DNA of 64,000 nt from assembly GCF_042186555.1 (NCBI RefSeq), contig NC_133336.1, positions 192,626,251 through 192,690,250 on the forward strand, in the 5' to 3' direction. The notes under the pieces were generated by a model. It did no database searches. It saw nothing but the letters and a program-made list of their open reading frames with translations, and had not been told where the DNA came from. Both the position numbers and the translations under genes were made by a program. The DNA is from Aquarana catesbeiana. Lineage: Eukaryota; Chordata; Amphibia; Anura; Ranidae. This document shows, piece after piece, positions 46,965-57,925 of the stretch. How positions within the stretch are numbered: the first letter of the stretch is position 1; each line of letters starts with the position of its first letter.

Positions 46965-48045
46965 GAGGCGTAGGCAGTCCTCGGCAGGCTCTAGTCAGTG
47001 GAAAAACCTCCTTACATTGATGATCAATGAAGAAATGCCTCCTTAGATTGGCAGACAGTGCAGAAATGCCTCCTTAAATTTGTGGTTAGTGGAGAAGAGC
47101 CTCTTCATATTTGTGGTCAGTGGAGAAGGGCCTCCTTCTTTTGGTGGTTGGTGGAGAAGAGCCTTCTTGTATTGGGGATTACTGGAGAACAGCCTCCTTA
47201 CATTTGTGGTGAGTGGAGAAGAGTCTCCTAACATTGTAGTCAGTGAAGAACAGACATTGGTGGTTGGTGGAGAAGAACCTCCTTACACTGGTGGTCAGTG
47301 GAGAAGAACCTACTTACACTGGTGGTCAGTGGAGAAGAACCTCCTTACACTGGTGGTCAGTGGAGAAGAACCTTCTTACACTGGTGATCAGTGGAGAAGA
47401 ACCTCCTTACACTGGTAGTCAGTGGAGAAGAACCTCCTTACACTGGTGGTCAGTCAAAAGCCTCCTTACACTGGTGGTCTGTAGAGAAGATCCACCTTAC
47501 ACTTGTCTTCAGCGGATAAGTGCCTTCTTACATTGGTGTCTAGTGCAGAAGAGCTTCTTTACTTTGGTGATTACCAATGTAAGAAGGTTTTTCTTTACCA
47601 ATCAACAAAGTAAAGAAGCTCTTCTGCACTAGACACCAATGTAAGAAGGCACTTATCCGCTGAACACAAGTGTAAGGAGGACCTTCTCTACAGACCACCA
47701 GTGTAAGGAGGATCTTAAATGACCAGCAATGTAAGGTGGTTATTCTCTACTGACTACCAATGTAAGAAGGTTTTTCTTCACCAGTCAGTAGAGAAGAACC
47801 ACCTTACATTGGTGATCAGTGAAGAAATGCCTCCTTACATTGGCGGTCAGTGGAGAAATGCCTCCTTACATTAGTGGTTGATATAAAAAAAAAGCCTCCT
47901 TACAATTGTGATCAGTGGAAAAGAGCCACTTTACATTGATGGTCAGTGGAGAAGAGCCTCCTTACTTTGGTAGTCAGTGGAGAAGAGCCTCCTTACATTG
48001 GTGGTCAGTGCAGAAGAAATTGCTAACTGCTCAAGGAACCCTGGT
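46965..48045. repeat. 31-bp minisatellite with internal palindrome
   Basis: Units of CTCCTTACACTGGTGGTCAG plus TGGAGAAGAAC, with spacing 31 (47282, 47313, 47344). Orientation flips at about 47586 and returns after about 47790. The flip is a palindrome with arms of about 106 bp (about 47460-47566 and 47606-47713), of which the inner 57 bp are perfect, around a 39-bp spacer. Confidence 0.93.
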
Positions 48046-48054
48046 TGAGAAAGG

Positions 48055-48300
48055 CTGGTTGAGGGCCGATTCACATTGAGAATTCAAAGTCGCATGTCGA
48101 GTTGTGCCCCATTAACAGCAATAGAGATGTTCTAATCGGTGCGACTCAAGTTGGTTCCTTCACTACTTTGGAGGGACTTCATAATGACTTGCATTGACTT
48201 CTGTTAAAGAAAGCTGTAATGAATTCACACAGGGATGTCGGCTTCAAAGTCACGCAACTTTGAAGCCGTGTTGATGTGAACTGGCACTTAACCTATCTAT
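48055..48300. mobile_element. probable MITE (TTCACAT ends)
   Basis: Starts GGGCCGATTCACATTGAGA and ends TTGATGTGAACTGGCACTT, with an inverted TCAAAGTCGC / GCAACTTTGA pair inside. Termini are imperfect and no target duplication is clear. Confidence 0.4.
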
Positions 48301-48840
48301 CCTCTATTCAAAACAAAATAAAAATCTTTGTCTTGTGTAGTAGCTCCGATGGGTCCTCAGTGAATATAAGGCGAATGTACCCAGATTTATTCATCTAGGT
48401 GAATCCTTATTGTTTTCAATAGACAGATATCTATTTAAAGTAACAAGACTGCCTAGATCAGAGTGGTGAATGCACATTGGCAAATCCAGCAGGTGTGGAT
48501 GGGCAATAAACAACAAGTGTCTATAGAGAGGGAAGTGGTCACACTGGCCCCTTTATAAACAGACCCAGATATCCCCCCGCCTTAGGAAAACACGTGCCGG
48601 AATACCAGAACCTGGCTCCCTCCGGCTCCGTTTCGGATCATGTCCCATCCCGGTATCCCGCTGACAGTAGCTGTAGAGAGCTTTGATTTTTCTTTCTGTC
48701 TGCTGTCATCAGTTTGTTATCGTAACTTCTTGTGTGTTTTCTTACCGTCCCCGGGGACCCTGCGCTCTGCGCCCTGACATAACTATCTGCGACTCTCAAG
48801 ACCCTTTACAGCTAAATCGCAACAGGAGGGGCCAAGGGGA
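48301..48840. other. low-copy intronic DNA
   Basis: No gene; GC rises towards 48540-48800. Nothing recognised. Confidence 0.35.
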
Positions 48841-49046
48841 GGAAAGGGGGAGAGCAAGAAAGAGAAAGATATAGAGAGAAGATAGAGAAATATGGAGAGA
48901 GAGAATGAGATAGAGCAAAGAAGAAAGAGAAAGATGGAAAAGAGAGATAGAGGGGGGAGAGAGAGAGAGAGAGGGAGAGAGGGGGGGGGGAGAGGGAGGG
49001 AGAGAGAGAGAGAGATGGAGAGGGAAAGAGAGAGGGGGGAGAGATG

Positions 49047-49079
<33 letters not shown>

Positions 49080-49736
49080 AGAGAGAAAGAGAGAGAAAGG
49101 AGAGAAGATAGAGAGAGAGGAAGATAGAGAAATATGGAGAGAGAAATAATGAGCTAGAACAAAGAAGAGAGAGAAAGATGGAAAAGAGAGATAGAGGGAA
49201 AGAGAGAGATGTAGAGAGAAGAGAGAGAGAGAGAGGGGAGGGGGAGAGAGGGAGAGAGATAAAGTAGGGGAGAGAAAGGGGGAGGTGAGGTGGAGAGTGA
49301 GAGAGAGGGAGGGAGGAGGGAGGGAGGGGAAGATAAAGAGGGGGAGAGAGAGAGAGAGAAAGAGAGAGGAATAGAGAGATGGAGAGAGACAGAAAGAGGG
49401 GGAGAGAGAGAGATCTTGAGAGAGAAATAGGGAGGGAGAGAGAGAGAGAAAGAGGGAGAGGGAGGGGGAGAGAGGGAGAGAGATAAAGAGAGGAGAGAGA
49501 GATGGAGAGAGAGATGTGGCAGGGTAGAGAGAGATGGAGGGGGGTGGAAAGGGGAAGGTGAGGTGGAGAGTGAGAAATAGAGAGAGAGAGATGGAGAGAG
49601 AGGGAGAGAGATGGAGGGGGGTGGGGAGAGAGGGGGGTGGGGAGAGAGGAATAGAGAGAGTGGAGGAGAGAGAGAAGTGGAGAGAGAGAGAGATAGAGAG
49701 GGATGGAGGGGGGATATGGAGAGGGGGAGAGATAGG

Positions 49737-49776
<40 letters not shown>

Positions 49777-49861
49777 AGAAGAGAAATATGGAGAGAGACA
49801 TAATGAGCTAGAGCAAAGAAGAGAGAGAAAGATGGAAAAGAGAGATAGAGGGAAAGAGAGA

Positions 49862-49926
<65 letters not shown>

Positions 49927-50142
49927 AGATGGAGAGAGAGGGGGAGAGAGAGATGAAGAGAGAGAGAGGGGGAGAGAGAAATGGAGAGAGAGAGGGGGGG
50001 AGAGAGAGAGAGAAAGAGAGAGAGAGAAAGAGAGAGACGAAGATAGAGAAATATGGAGAGAGAGATAATGAGCTAGAGCAAAGAAGAGAGAGAAAGATGG
50101 AAAATAGAGATAGAGGGAAAGAGAGAGATGGAGAGAGAAGAG

Positions 50143-50190
<48 letters not shown>

Positions 50191-51186
50191 GGAGAGAGAG
50201 AGAGATGGGGAGAGAGAGGGAGAGAGAGGGGGGAGATAAAGAGGGGGGGAGAGAGAGAGAGATAGAGAGAGAAGAGAGAGAGAGAAAGAGAGAGAGATGG
50301 AGAGAGAGAGGGGAGAGAGAGGGGGAGATAAAGAGGGGGAGAGAGAGAGAGAGAAATGGAGAGAGAGAGAGGGGGGGAAGAGAAAGAGAGAGAAAAGAGA
50401 GAAGATAGAGAGAGAAGAAGATAGAGAAATATGGAGAGAGAGATAATGAGCTAGAGCAAAGAAGAGAGAGAAAGATGGAAAAGAGAGATAGAGGGAAAGA
50501 GAGAGATGGAGAGAGAAGAGAGAGAGATGAGAGAGAGAAAGAGGAAGAAATAGGGAGAGAGAGAGAAAGAGGAAGGGGGGAGAGAGAAAAATAGGGAGAG
50601 AGAGAGAAAGAGGGAGGGGGGAGAAATATGGAGAGAGAGGGGGGAGGGAGGGAGTGGGAGAGAAAGAGGGGGAGAGAGAGAGAGAAAGAGGGAGGGATAG
50701 AAAAATGGAGAGAGGCAGAAAGAGGGGGAGAGAGGGATGTTGAGAGAGAAATAGGGAGGGAGAGGGGGGGGGAGAGAGGGAGAGAGATAGAGATGGAGAG
50801 AGAGAGATGTGGGGGGGGTGGAGAGAGAGGTGGAGGGGGGTGGAAAGGGGAGGTGAGGTGGAGAGTGAGAGAGAGATAAAGAGGGGGAGAGATAGGGAGA
50901 GAGAGAAAGAGAGAGAGAGGAATAGAGAGATGGAGAGAGACAGAAAGAGGGGGAGAGAGAGAGAGATCTTGAGAGAGAAATAGGGAGGGAGAGAGAGAGA
51001 GAAAGAGGGAGAGGGAGGGGGAGAGAGGGAGAGAGATAAAGAGAGGGGAGAGAGATGGAGAGAGAGATGTGGCAGGGTAGAGAGAGATGGAGAGAGAGAG
51101 AGAAGGAGAGAGAGATAGATGGAGAGAAAGAGAGAGAGAGAGAGAGAGGGGGGGGTTGGAGAAAGAGAAATGGAGAGAGATAGAGA
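48841..51186. repeat. purine-only GA-rich satellite
   Basis: More than 2.3 kb almost free of C on the plus strand. Apart from GAGA it has a higher-order marker, GAGCTAGARCAAAGAAGAGA preceded by ATATGGAGAGAGA, near 48892 (variant), 49133, 49789, 50051 and 50430, so the block grew by duplication of larger units. It ends in the assembly gap. ORFs of Arg/Glu or Ser/Leu are artefacts. Confidence 0.95.
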
Positions 51187-51686
51187 NNNNNNNNNNNNNN
51201 NNNNNNNNNNNNNNNNNNNNNNNNNNNNNNNNNNNNNNNNNNNNNNNNNNNNNNNNNNNNNNNNNNNNNNNNNNNNNNNNNNNNNNNNNNNNNNNNNNNN
51301 NNNNNNNNNNNNNNNNNNNNNNNNNNNNNNNNNNNNNNNNNNNNNNNNNNNNNNNNNNNNNNNNNNNNNNNNNNNNNNNNNNNNNNNNNNNNNNNNNNNN
51401 NNNNNNNNNNNNNNNNNNNNNNNNNNNNNNNNNNNNNNNNNNNNNNNNNNNNNNNNNNNNNNNNNNNNNNNNNNNNNNNNNNNNNNNNNNNNNNNNNNNN
51501 NNNNNNNNNNNNNNNNNNNNNNNNNNNNNNNNNNNNNNNNNNNNNNNNNNNNNNNNNNNNNNNNNNNNNNNNNNNNNNNNNNNNNNNNNNNNNNNNNNNN
51601 NNNNNNNNNNNNNNNNNNNNNNNNNNNNNNNNNNNNNNNNNNNNNNNNNNNNNNNNNNNNNNNNNNNNNNNNNNNNNNNNNNNNNN
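51187..51686. other. assembly gap (500 N)
   Basis: Exactly 500 unknown bases, probably a placeholder of arbitrary size at the end of the GA satellite. ORFs drawn across it (for example 627 aa on the minus strand) are meaningless. Confidence 1.
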
Positions 51687-52260
51687 ATCAAGCCAAAAAC
51701 CTTTTTATTTGTACCTTTGAATAGAGTTAGGGAAGGGTTAAAATTGCTATCTGCTTATTGTGTGCTGCCTGTGTCCTGGTAGGGAGATTTCGTCTCACTT
51801 TTTGTCCCGAGGACGTAACATGAAAGGGGAAGGGGATACCCTTCTTAGAGAATTAACACTTAAAGTGTCCCCATTAGAAGATTATTTCCACCTCTTGTTC
51901 TGGTGATAGCAATACCTGGACAAGTAAAGAGGGCGCATCTACCTGAGAGGGGGGAAAGGGGGAGGGGGGTATAGACAGAAATAGAAACTATGAAGGGTGG
52001 GTAAGTAGCATTGGGACCCTTGATTATCCTATTTGTATCTTTCCAATAATAATACAATGATGTGGAAGCTTCTGCACACCAGAAGATCTGCACTGTTTCC
52101 TTGGTATGTAATGCAGCCAAATGGATCTGAGATTGGAGCTCCACATTACCAATTATCAGTCCGGACACAAATGTATTCCACTGTAAGATCCAATAGAAGA
52201 TTCTATCAAAGAGCCACCGCGTTTCGGGGGCTAGAGCTCCCTTCATCAGGACTTAGGAAC
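51687..52260. other. interspersed repeat with hammerhead-like end
   Basis: Starts with an old-repeat phrase (GAATAGAGTTAGGGAAGGGT; GGGAGATTTCGTCTCACTTT). On the minus strand 52209-52249 reads CTGATGAAGGGAGC then CCCCCGAAACGCGGTGG, the CTGATGA...GAAAC order of a hammerhead core, but the base at the cleavage position would be G, so it should not cleave. Confidence 0.45.
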
Positions 52261-52282
52261 TATCTATCTATTCCATATCTAT

Positions 52283-52390
<108 letters not shown>

Positions 52391-52429
52391 CTTTTACATG
52401 CTCTGTTTGTTTACAATTATATTTATAAT

Positions 52430-53230
<801 letters not shown>

Positions 53231-53528
53231 CTCTTGTGTCTATCATCTTCTCTGTTACACCTATCACTATGTTTATATTGTTTATTTTCTAATTTTGTAT
53301 TCTTTCTATTTATTTAGAAGTTATCTTTATCATGTGTATTTTTTTAATCTTTCTCTCTCTTTCTCTCATTTCTCCATCCATCCTCCACCTTCCACTATCA
53401 CAGCTCCTCGCTCTCTCGGACGGAGGCAGCTCCCTGCCTGATCTGTAGAACTTTGTCTCTCCCCTTCCTCCGCTCACTCCCAAACTTTTCCCCCTTTGCC
53501 CGGTCAGTTGACGGTAAGGTCGACTTAC

Positions 53529-53706
53529 AGTTCGGTGACGTTCTCCACGTTGTGGAAGAGGGAGACGTTGGTGACGGTGTTGGGCTCCAGGCACTGGATC
53601 CAGGTGGAGTAACACCTGCAGTATTCGGGGCAGGAAGTGCGGTGGCAGCGGTGACCAGAAAGGTGAGGCTGGCCAGCACCCAGTAGGTGGGACGCAGGCT
53701 GTCCAT
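53529..53706 (-). CDS. NTRK1: Trk receptor exon 1: signal peptide and LRRNT, NTRK1-like
   Basis: ATG at 53706 sits in a strong context (ACCACCATGG) and begins MDSLRPTYWVLASLTFLVTA, a classic signal peptide; an in-frame ATG at 53724 would add six residues. Downstream, in a different frame, comes the LRRNT motif SCPEYCRCYSTWIQC (C-x3-C-x-C-x6-C), two N-glycosylation sequons (NVS, NVT) and NVENVTEL, then donor GTAAGT at 53528. The exon ends in phase 2 and joins exon 2 (2123-2197) to read VTEL-VIENQ, matching the TrkA N terminus. As assembled, 178 nt puts the signal peptide one base out of frame with the LRRNT, the shift lying near 53636-53650. Sequencing error is likeliest; a pseudogene is possible. 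The protein would be a neurotrophin (NGF) receptor kinase. Confidence 0.75.
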
Positions 53707-54200
53707 GGTGGTCCCGAGTCCCATGGTCCTAGGTGGGTCAGTGTGTGGGGAGGCTCATGGTTCAGAGCTCAGGTCCTCTAGCTCAGGTCCTCCAGTTCAG
53801 GTCCTCCACCAAGCAAGTGATGCTGACGCTCTCCTCCTTCCTTCTGAGCTCTGGAGGCATCTGTCCCAACGTACAGACAAGTGGATGGGAGGGGCCGGGA
53901 AGACGGACTCCGGCACAGTGCTGCTGCTGGCCTCTTCATAAATACTTAACGACCCCCACCGATCCCATCCATCCCTATGTTTGTGTGTGTATGTGTGCCC
54001 CCTCCCGGACATCCTCATCATTCAGCATCCCCCATGGAGGACCCCAGAGAGGAGGATCTTCACAAAGATGAGAAGCCTCATAGACCGAACGATGAAAGTC
54101 GGAGACACAATGAGCGATGATGATGTGACCGATTTCAAACAATGACGAAGAAAGAAACTCCGCAGTGAAAAACTCTCCATCTATGCAATGAAATTCAAGG
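53707..54200 (-). promoter_or_regulatory. candidate 5' UTR and core promoter of the Trk-like gene
   Basis: On the minus strand a TATA-like TATTTATG lies at 53937-53944, about 230 bp before the ATG. Upstream is a CACC/GT-box-like GGTGGGGGTCG (about 53951-53961), and downstream a G-rich CCGGCCCCTCC. The would-be 5' UTR holds three GGACCTGA repeats (53770-53805). Motif-based only; no transcript evidence. Confidence 0.3.
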
Positions 54201-55400
54201 CTAGTCACACATTATACAATCTGATTGTACCATGTACGCTATACAATCTGATTGTACAATGTACACTGTACAATCTGATTGTACAATGTACACTATACAA
54301 TCTGATTGTGCAATCTCCTTTAAGGCTGGCCATACACTATAAAATCTGATTGTACAATCTCCTTTCAGACCGGTCATACATTATACAATCTGAATGTACT
54401 ATCTCCTTTAAGGCCGATCACACATTATGCAATCTGATTGTACAATCTCCTTTAAGGCCAGCCATACACTATACAATCTGATTGTATAATCCCCTTTAAG
54501 GCTGGACATACACTATACAATCCAATTGTACAATCTCCTTTAAGGCCGGCCACACACTATACGGTCTGATTGCATAATGTGTGATTGGCCTTGAAGGAGA
54601 TTGTACAATCAGACTGCATAGTTTGTGGCCGGCCCTAAAGGAGACTGTACAATTGGATTGTATAGTGTATGTCCAGCCTTAAAGGGGATTGTACAATCAG
54701 ATTGTATAGTGTATGGCTGGCCTTAAAGGAGATTGTACAATCAGATTGCATAAAGTGTGATCGGCCTTGAAGGAGATTATACAATCTCCTTTAAGGCCAG
54801 CCATACACTATACAATTTGATTGTACAATTACCTTTAAGGCTGGACATACACTATGCAATCTGATTGTGCAATCTCCTTTCAGACTGGTCATACACTATA
54901 CAATATGATTGTACAATCTCCTTTAGGGCTGGATATACACTATACAATCTCCTTTAAGGCTGGCCATACACCATACAATCTGATTATACAAACTCCTTTA
55001 AGACCCACCATACACTATACAATCTGATTGTACAATCTCCATTAGGGCTGGACATACACTATACAATCAGATTGTACAATGTCCTTTAAGGTCAACCACA
55101 GCATATACGATCTGAGTTTACAATCTCTTTGCAGACCGGTCATACATTATACAATGTGATTGTACAATCTCCTTTAAGGCCGACCATACACTAAACAAAT
55201 ATTTTTTTTCAGATTGGTTATACCTATACAATCTGATTGTACAATCTGCTTTATGGCTGCCATATACTATGCAATTTGATGCTACCTCTTCCTTCAAGAC
55301 TGACAACACATCTTACAATCTGATTGTACAATCTCCTTTAAGGCCGGACATATATTATACAATCTGATTGTACAATCTGCTTTAGGGCTGACACCACACT
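54200..55400. repeat. 44-bp minisatellite with palindrome
   Basis: Units of CATACACTATACAATCTGAT plus TGTACAATCTCCTTTAAGGCTGGC, spacing 44 bp (for example 54494 and 54538). From about 54590 to 54790 the units are inverted and mirror 54410-54572 in the same order, a palindrome with a 33-bp spacer (54573-54605). The unit resembles the GGCCATACACTA end of a MITE (see 41217). Confidence 0.92.
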
Positions 55401-56257
55401 ATGCAGTCTGATGGTACATGGTGTTCCAACTCATCCTGTTGTTGCTCTGTAGGGTTGAGGTCAGAGCTCTGTGCACGATATTCCAGTTCCTCCACACCAA
55501 ACTCATCAAACCACATCTTCATGGAGCTGGCCACCATTTGTAAAGTAAGAAACCGATGTTGGATGAGAAGACCTGGCTCACAATTGGTGTTCCAATTCAT
55601 CCCAAAAGGGTTCAGTAGGGTTGTGATCAGGGCTGTGTGTAGGACACCCAAATTCCTCCACAACAAACTGGTCCAACCATGTCTTTATGGAGCTGGCCTC
55701 CATTTATGAGGTTAGGTACTGATGTTGGATGAGAAGACTTGTCTCACAATGTATATTCCAATTCATCCCAAAATTGTTGAGTAGGGCTGAGGTCAGGGTT
55801 CTGTGTAGGACGCTCAAGTACCTCCACACCAAACTGGTTCAACCATTTCTTTATGGAGCTGGCCACCATTTATGAGGTTAGGTACTGATGTTGGATGAGA
55901 AGACCTGTCCCACAATTGGTGTTCCAATTCATCCAAAAGTTGTTGAGTAGAGTTGAGGTCAGGGCTCTGTGTAGACCACCCTATTTCCTATTTCCTTATG
56001 AGGTCAGACACCGATGTCGGATAAGAAGACTTGGCACACAGTTGGTGTTTCATCTCATCCTGCTGTTGCTCTGTATGGTTGAGGTCAGATCTTCATGGAG
56101 CTTGCCACCATTTGTAAAGTCAGGAACCGATGTTGGTGAGAAGGCCTGGCTCACAATCGGTGTTCCAACTCATCCCAAAGGTGTTCAGTAGGGTTGAGGT
56201 CAGGGCTTTGTGTAGGCCACCCAAATTCCTCCACACCAAACTGATCCATCCATGTCA
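55400..56257. repeat. tandem array made of Tc1 transposase sequence
   Basis: About five units of 120-175 bp, starting near 55570, 55729, 55902, 56020 and 56140, each containing GTTCCAATTCATCCCAAA, GGGTTGAGGTCAGGGCTCTG and CTCCACACCAAACTGGT. On the minus strand the unit encodes the FGVEELEYRAQSSDLNPTE block of a Tc1-like transposase, the same block seen at 16125-16400. The array is an amplified gene fragment with no coding role. Confidence 0.85.
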
Positions 56258-57185
56258 TGACCCCCTGTACAATGCCCACATGACCTCCCATCTTCTGCCC
56301 CACTGACATTTTTTACTGCACCCCCACATCAGAAAGGCTAAATCTGGTGAAGACCCTTTTCTGTTCTAGTATGACTGTGCCTCTATGTACAAAGCTACAA
56401 AGCCAGCTCAATAAAGACATGGTTTGATGAGTTCAGTGTGGAGGAACTTTGGTGGCCTACACACAATCCCACTGATCACCCTTGGGATGAATTAGAACAC
56501 CAATTGCAAGCTAGGGCTTCTCATTCAACATCAGTTCCTAAATTCACAAATGGTGGCCCAGCTCCATAAAGACATGGATGGACCAGTTTGGTGTGGAGGA
56601 ACTTGGGTGGCCTACACAAAGCCTGCCCCACAAACTGCTGACCCTATCCTCTGCCCTTCTGGCCCCCTGTATGCTGCCCTACAAACTGCTGACCCTATCC
56701 TCTGCTTTGCTGACACCCTGTACACTGCCCTACAGAGGATAGGGTCAGCAGTTTGTAGGGCAGCGTACAGGGGGCCAGCAGGGCAGAGGATAGGGTCAGC
56801 AGTTTGTGGGGCAGGCTTTGTGTAGGCCACTCAAGTTCCTCCACACCAAACTGGTCTATCCATATCTTTATGGACCTGGGCCACCATTTGTAATATCAGG
56901 AACTGATTTTGAATGAGAACCCCTAGCTTGCAATTGGTGTTCCAATTCATCCCAAGGGTGATCAGTATGGTTGTGTGTAGGCCACGCAAGTTCCTCCACA
57001 CTGAACTTATCAAACCATGTCTTTATTGAACTGGCTTTGTAGCTTTGTATATAGAGGCACAGTCATACTGGAACAGAAAAGGGTCTTCACCAGATCTAGC
57101 CTTTCTGATGTGGGGGTGCAGTAAAAAATGTCAGGGGGGCAGAAGATGGGAGGTCAGTAGGCCATTGCACAGGGGGTCAGTATGA
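56258..57185. repeat. large palindrome, arms of about 440 bp
   Basis: Left arm about 56258-56704 and right arm about 56733-57185, with spacer 56705-56732 (28 bp). Outer landmarks are CCCCCTGTACAATGCCCACA on the left and its near complement on the right. The arms contain the Tc1-derived block and a GTTCCAGTATGACTGTGCC-like segment. ORFs on opposite strands mirror each other. Confidence 0.9.
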
Positions 57186-57529
57186 CAGAGTATAGGGTCA
57201 GCAGTTTGTAGGGCAGTGTACAGAGGGTCAGCAAAGCAGAGGATAGGGTCAGCAGTTTGTAGGGCAGCGTACAGGGGCCACCAGGGCAGAGGATAGGGTC
57301 AGCAGTTTGTGGGGCAGTGCACAGGGGGCCAGCAGGACTGCAGATAGGGTTAGCAGTTTGTAGGGCAGCGTACAGGGGGCGGAAAAGTTGCTCAGCAGCC
57401 AGGTAAAGCATCCTGAGTGGAGGGGGGTGGTTAAGGGGCTTTGGCGGGGTGCAGTCCACCCCAACATTACCCTAGATCCGGCCATGTTCACCAAACTGTT
57501 ACCACGTGATTGGACGTGCACAACTCTAA
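57186..57529. repeat. short tandem repeat of about 57 bp, then unique DNA
   Basis: GGATAGGGTCAGCAGTTTGT plus AGGGCAGCGTACAGGGGGCC recurs about four times to 57380 and extends the inner arm sequence of the preceding palindrome. 57390-57529 shows nothing. Confidence 0.8.
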
Positions 57530-57925
57530 TGCGCATACACACGACCGGACTTTACGGCATACTTTGCCCGGCGGACTTTTCGACGGACATTACGACGGAC
57601 TTTCCGAATGAACGGACTTGCCTTCACACGATCAACCAAAGTCCGACGGATTCGTACGTGATGACGTACCACCGGACTAAAACAAGGAAGTTCATAGCCA
57701 GTAGCCAATAGCTGCCCTAGCGTTGGTTTTTGTCCATCGGACTAGCATACAGACGAGTGGACTTTTCGACCGGACTCGAGTCCGTCGGATAGATGTGAAA
57801 CATGTTTCAAATCTAAGTCCGTCAAACTTTTGAGAAAACAAAGTCCGCTGGAGCACACACACGATCGAATTGTCCGACGAAATCCGGTACGCCGGACCAA
57901 GTATGCCGTAAAGTCCGATCGTGTG

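Noticed and set aside
49808..51691. 627-aa ORF on the minus strand
   Set aside because: It crosses the 500-N gap and a GA satellite; Ser/Leu or Arg/Glu composition is purely the repeat.
52209..52249. Active hammerhead ribozyme on the minus strand
   Set aside because: The nucleotide expected at the cleavage position is G, which blocks hammerhead cleavage; kept only as a relic.
53398..53724. 108-aa ORF at exon 1 as a complete small protein
   Set aside because: Only its first part (signal peptide) is real; the rest is the wrong frame of the LRRNT segment and intron.
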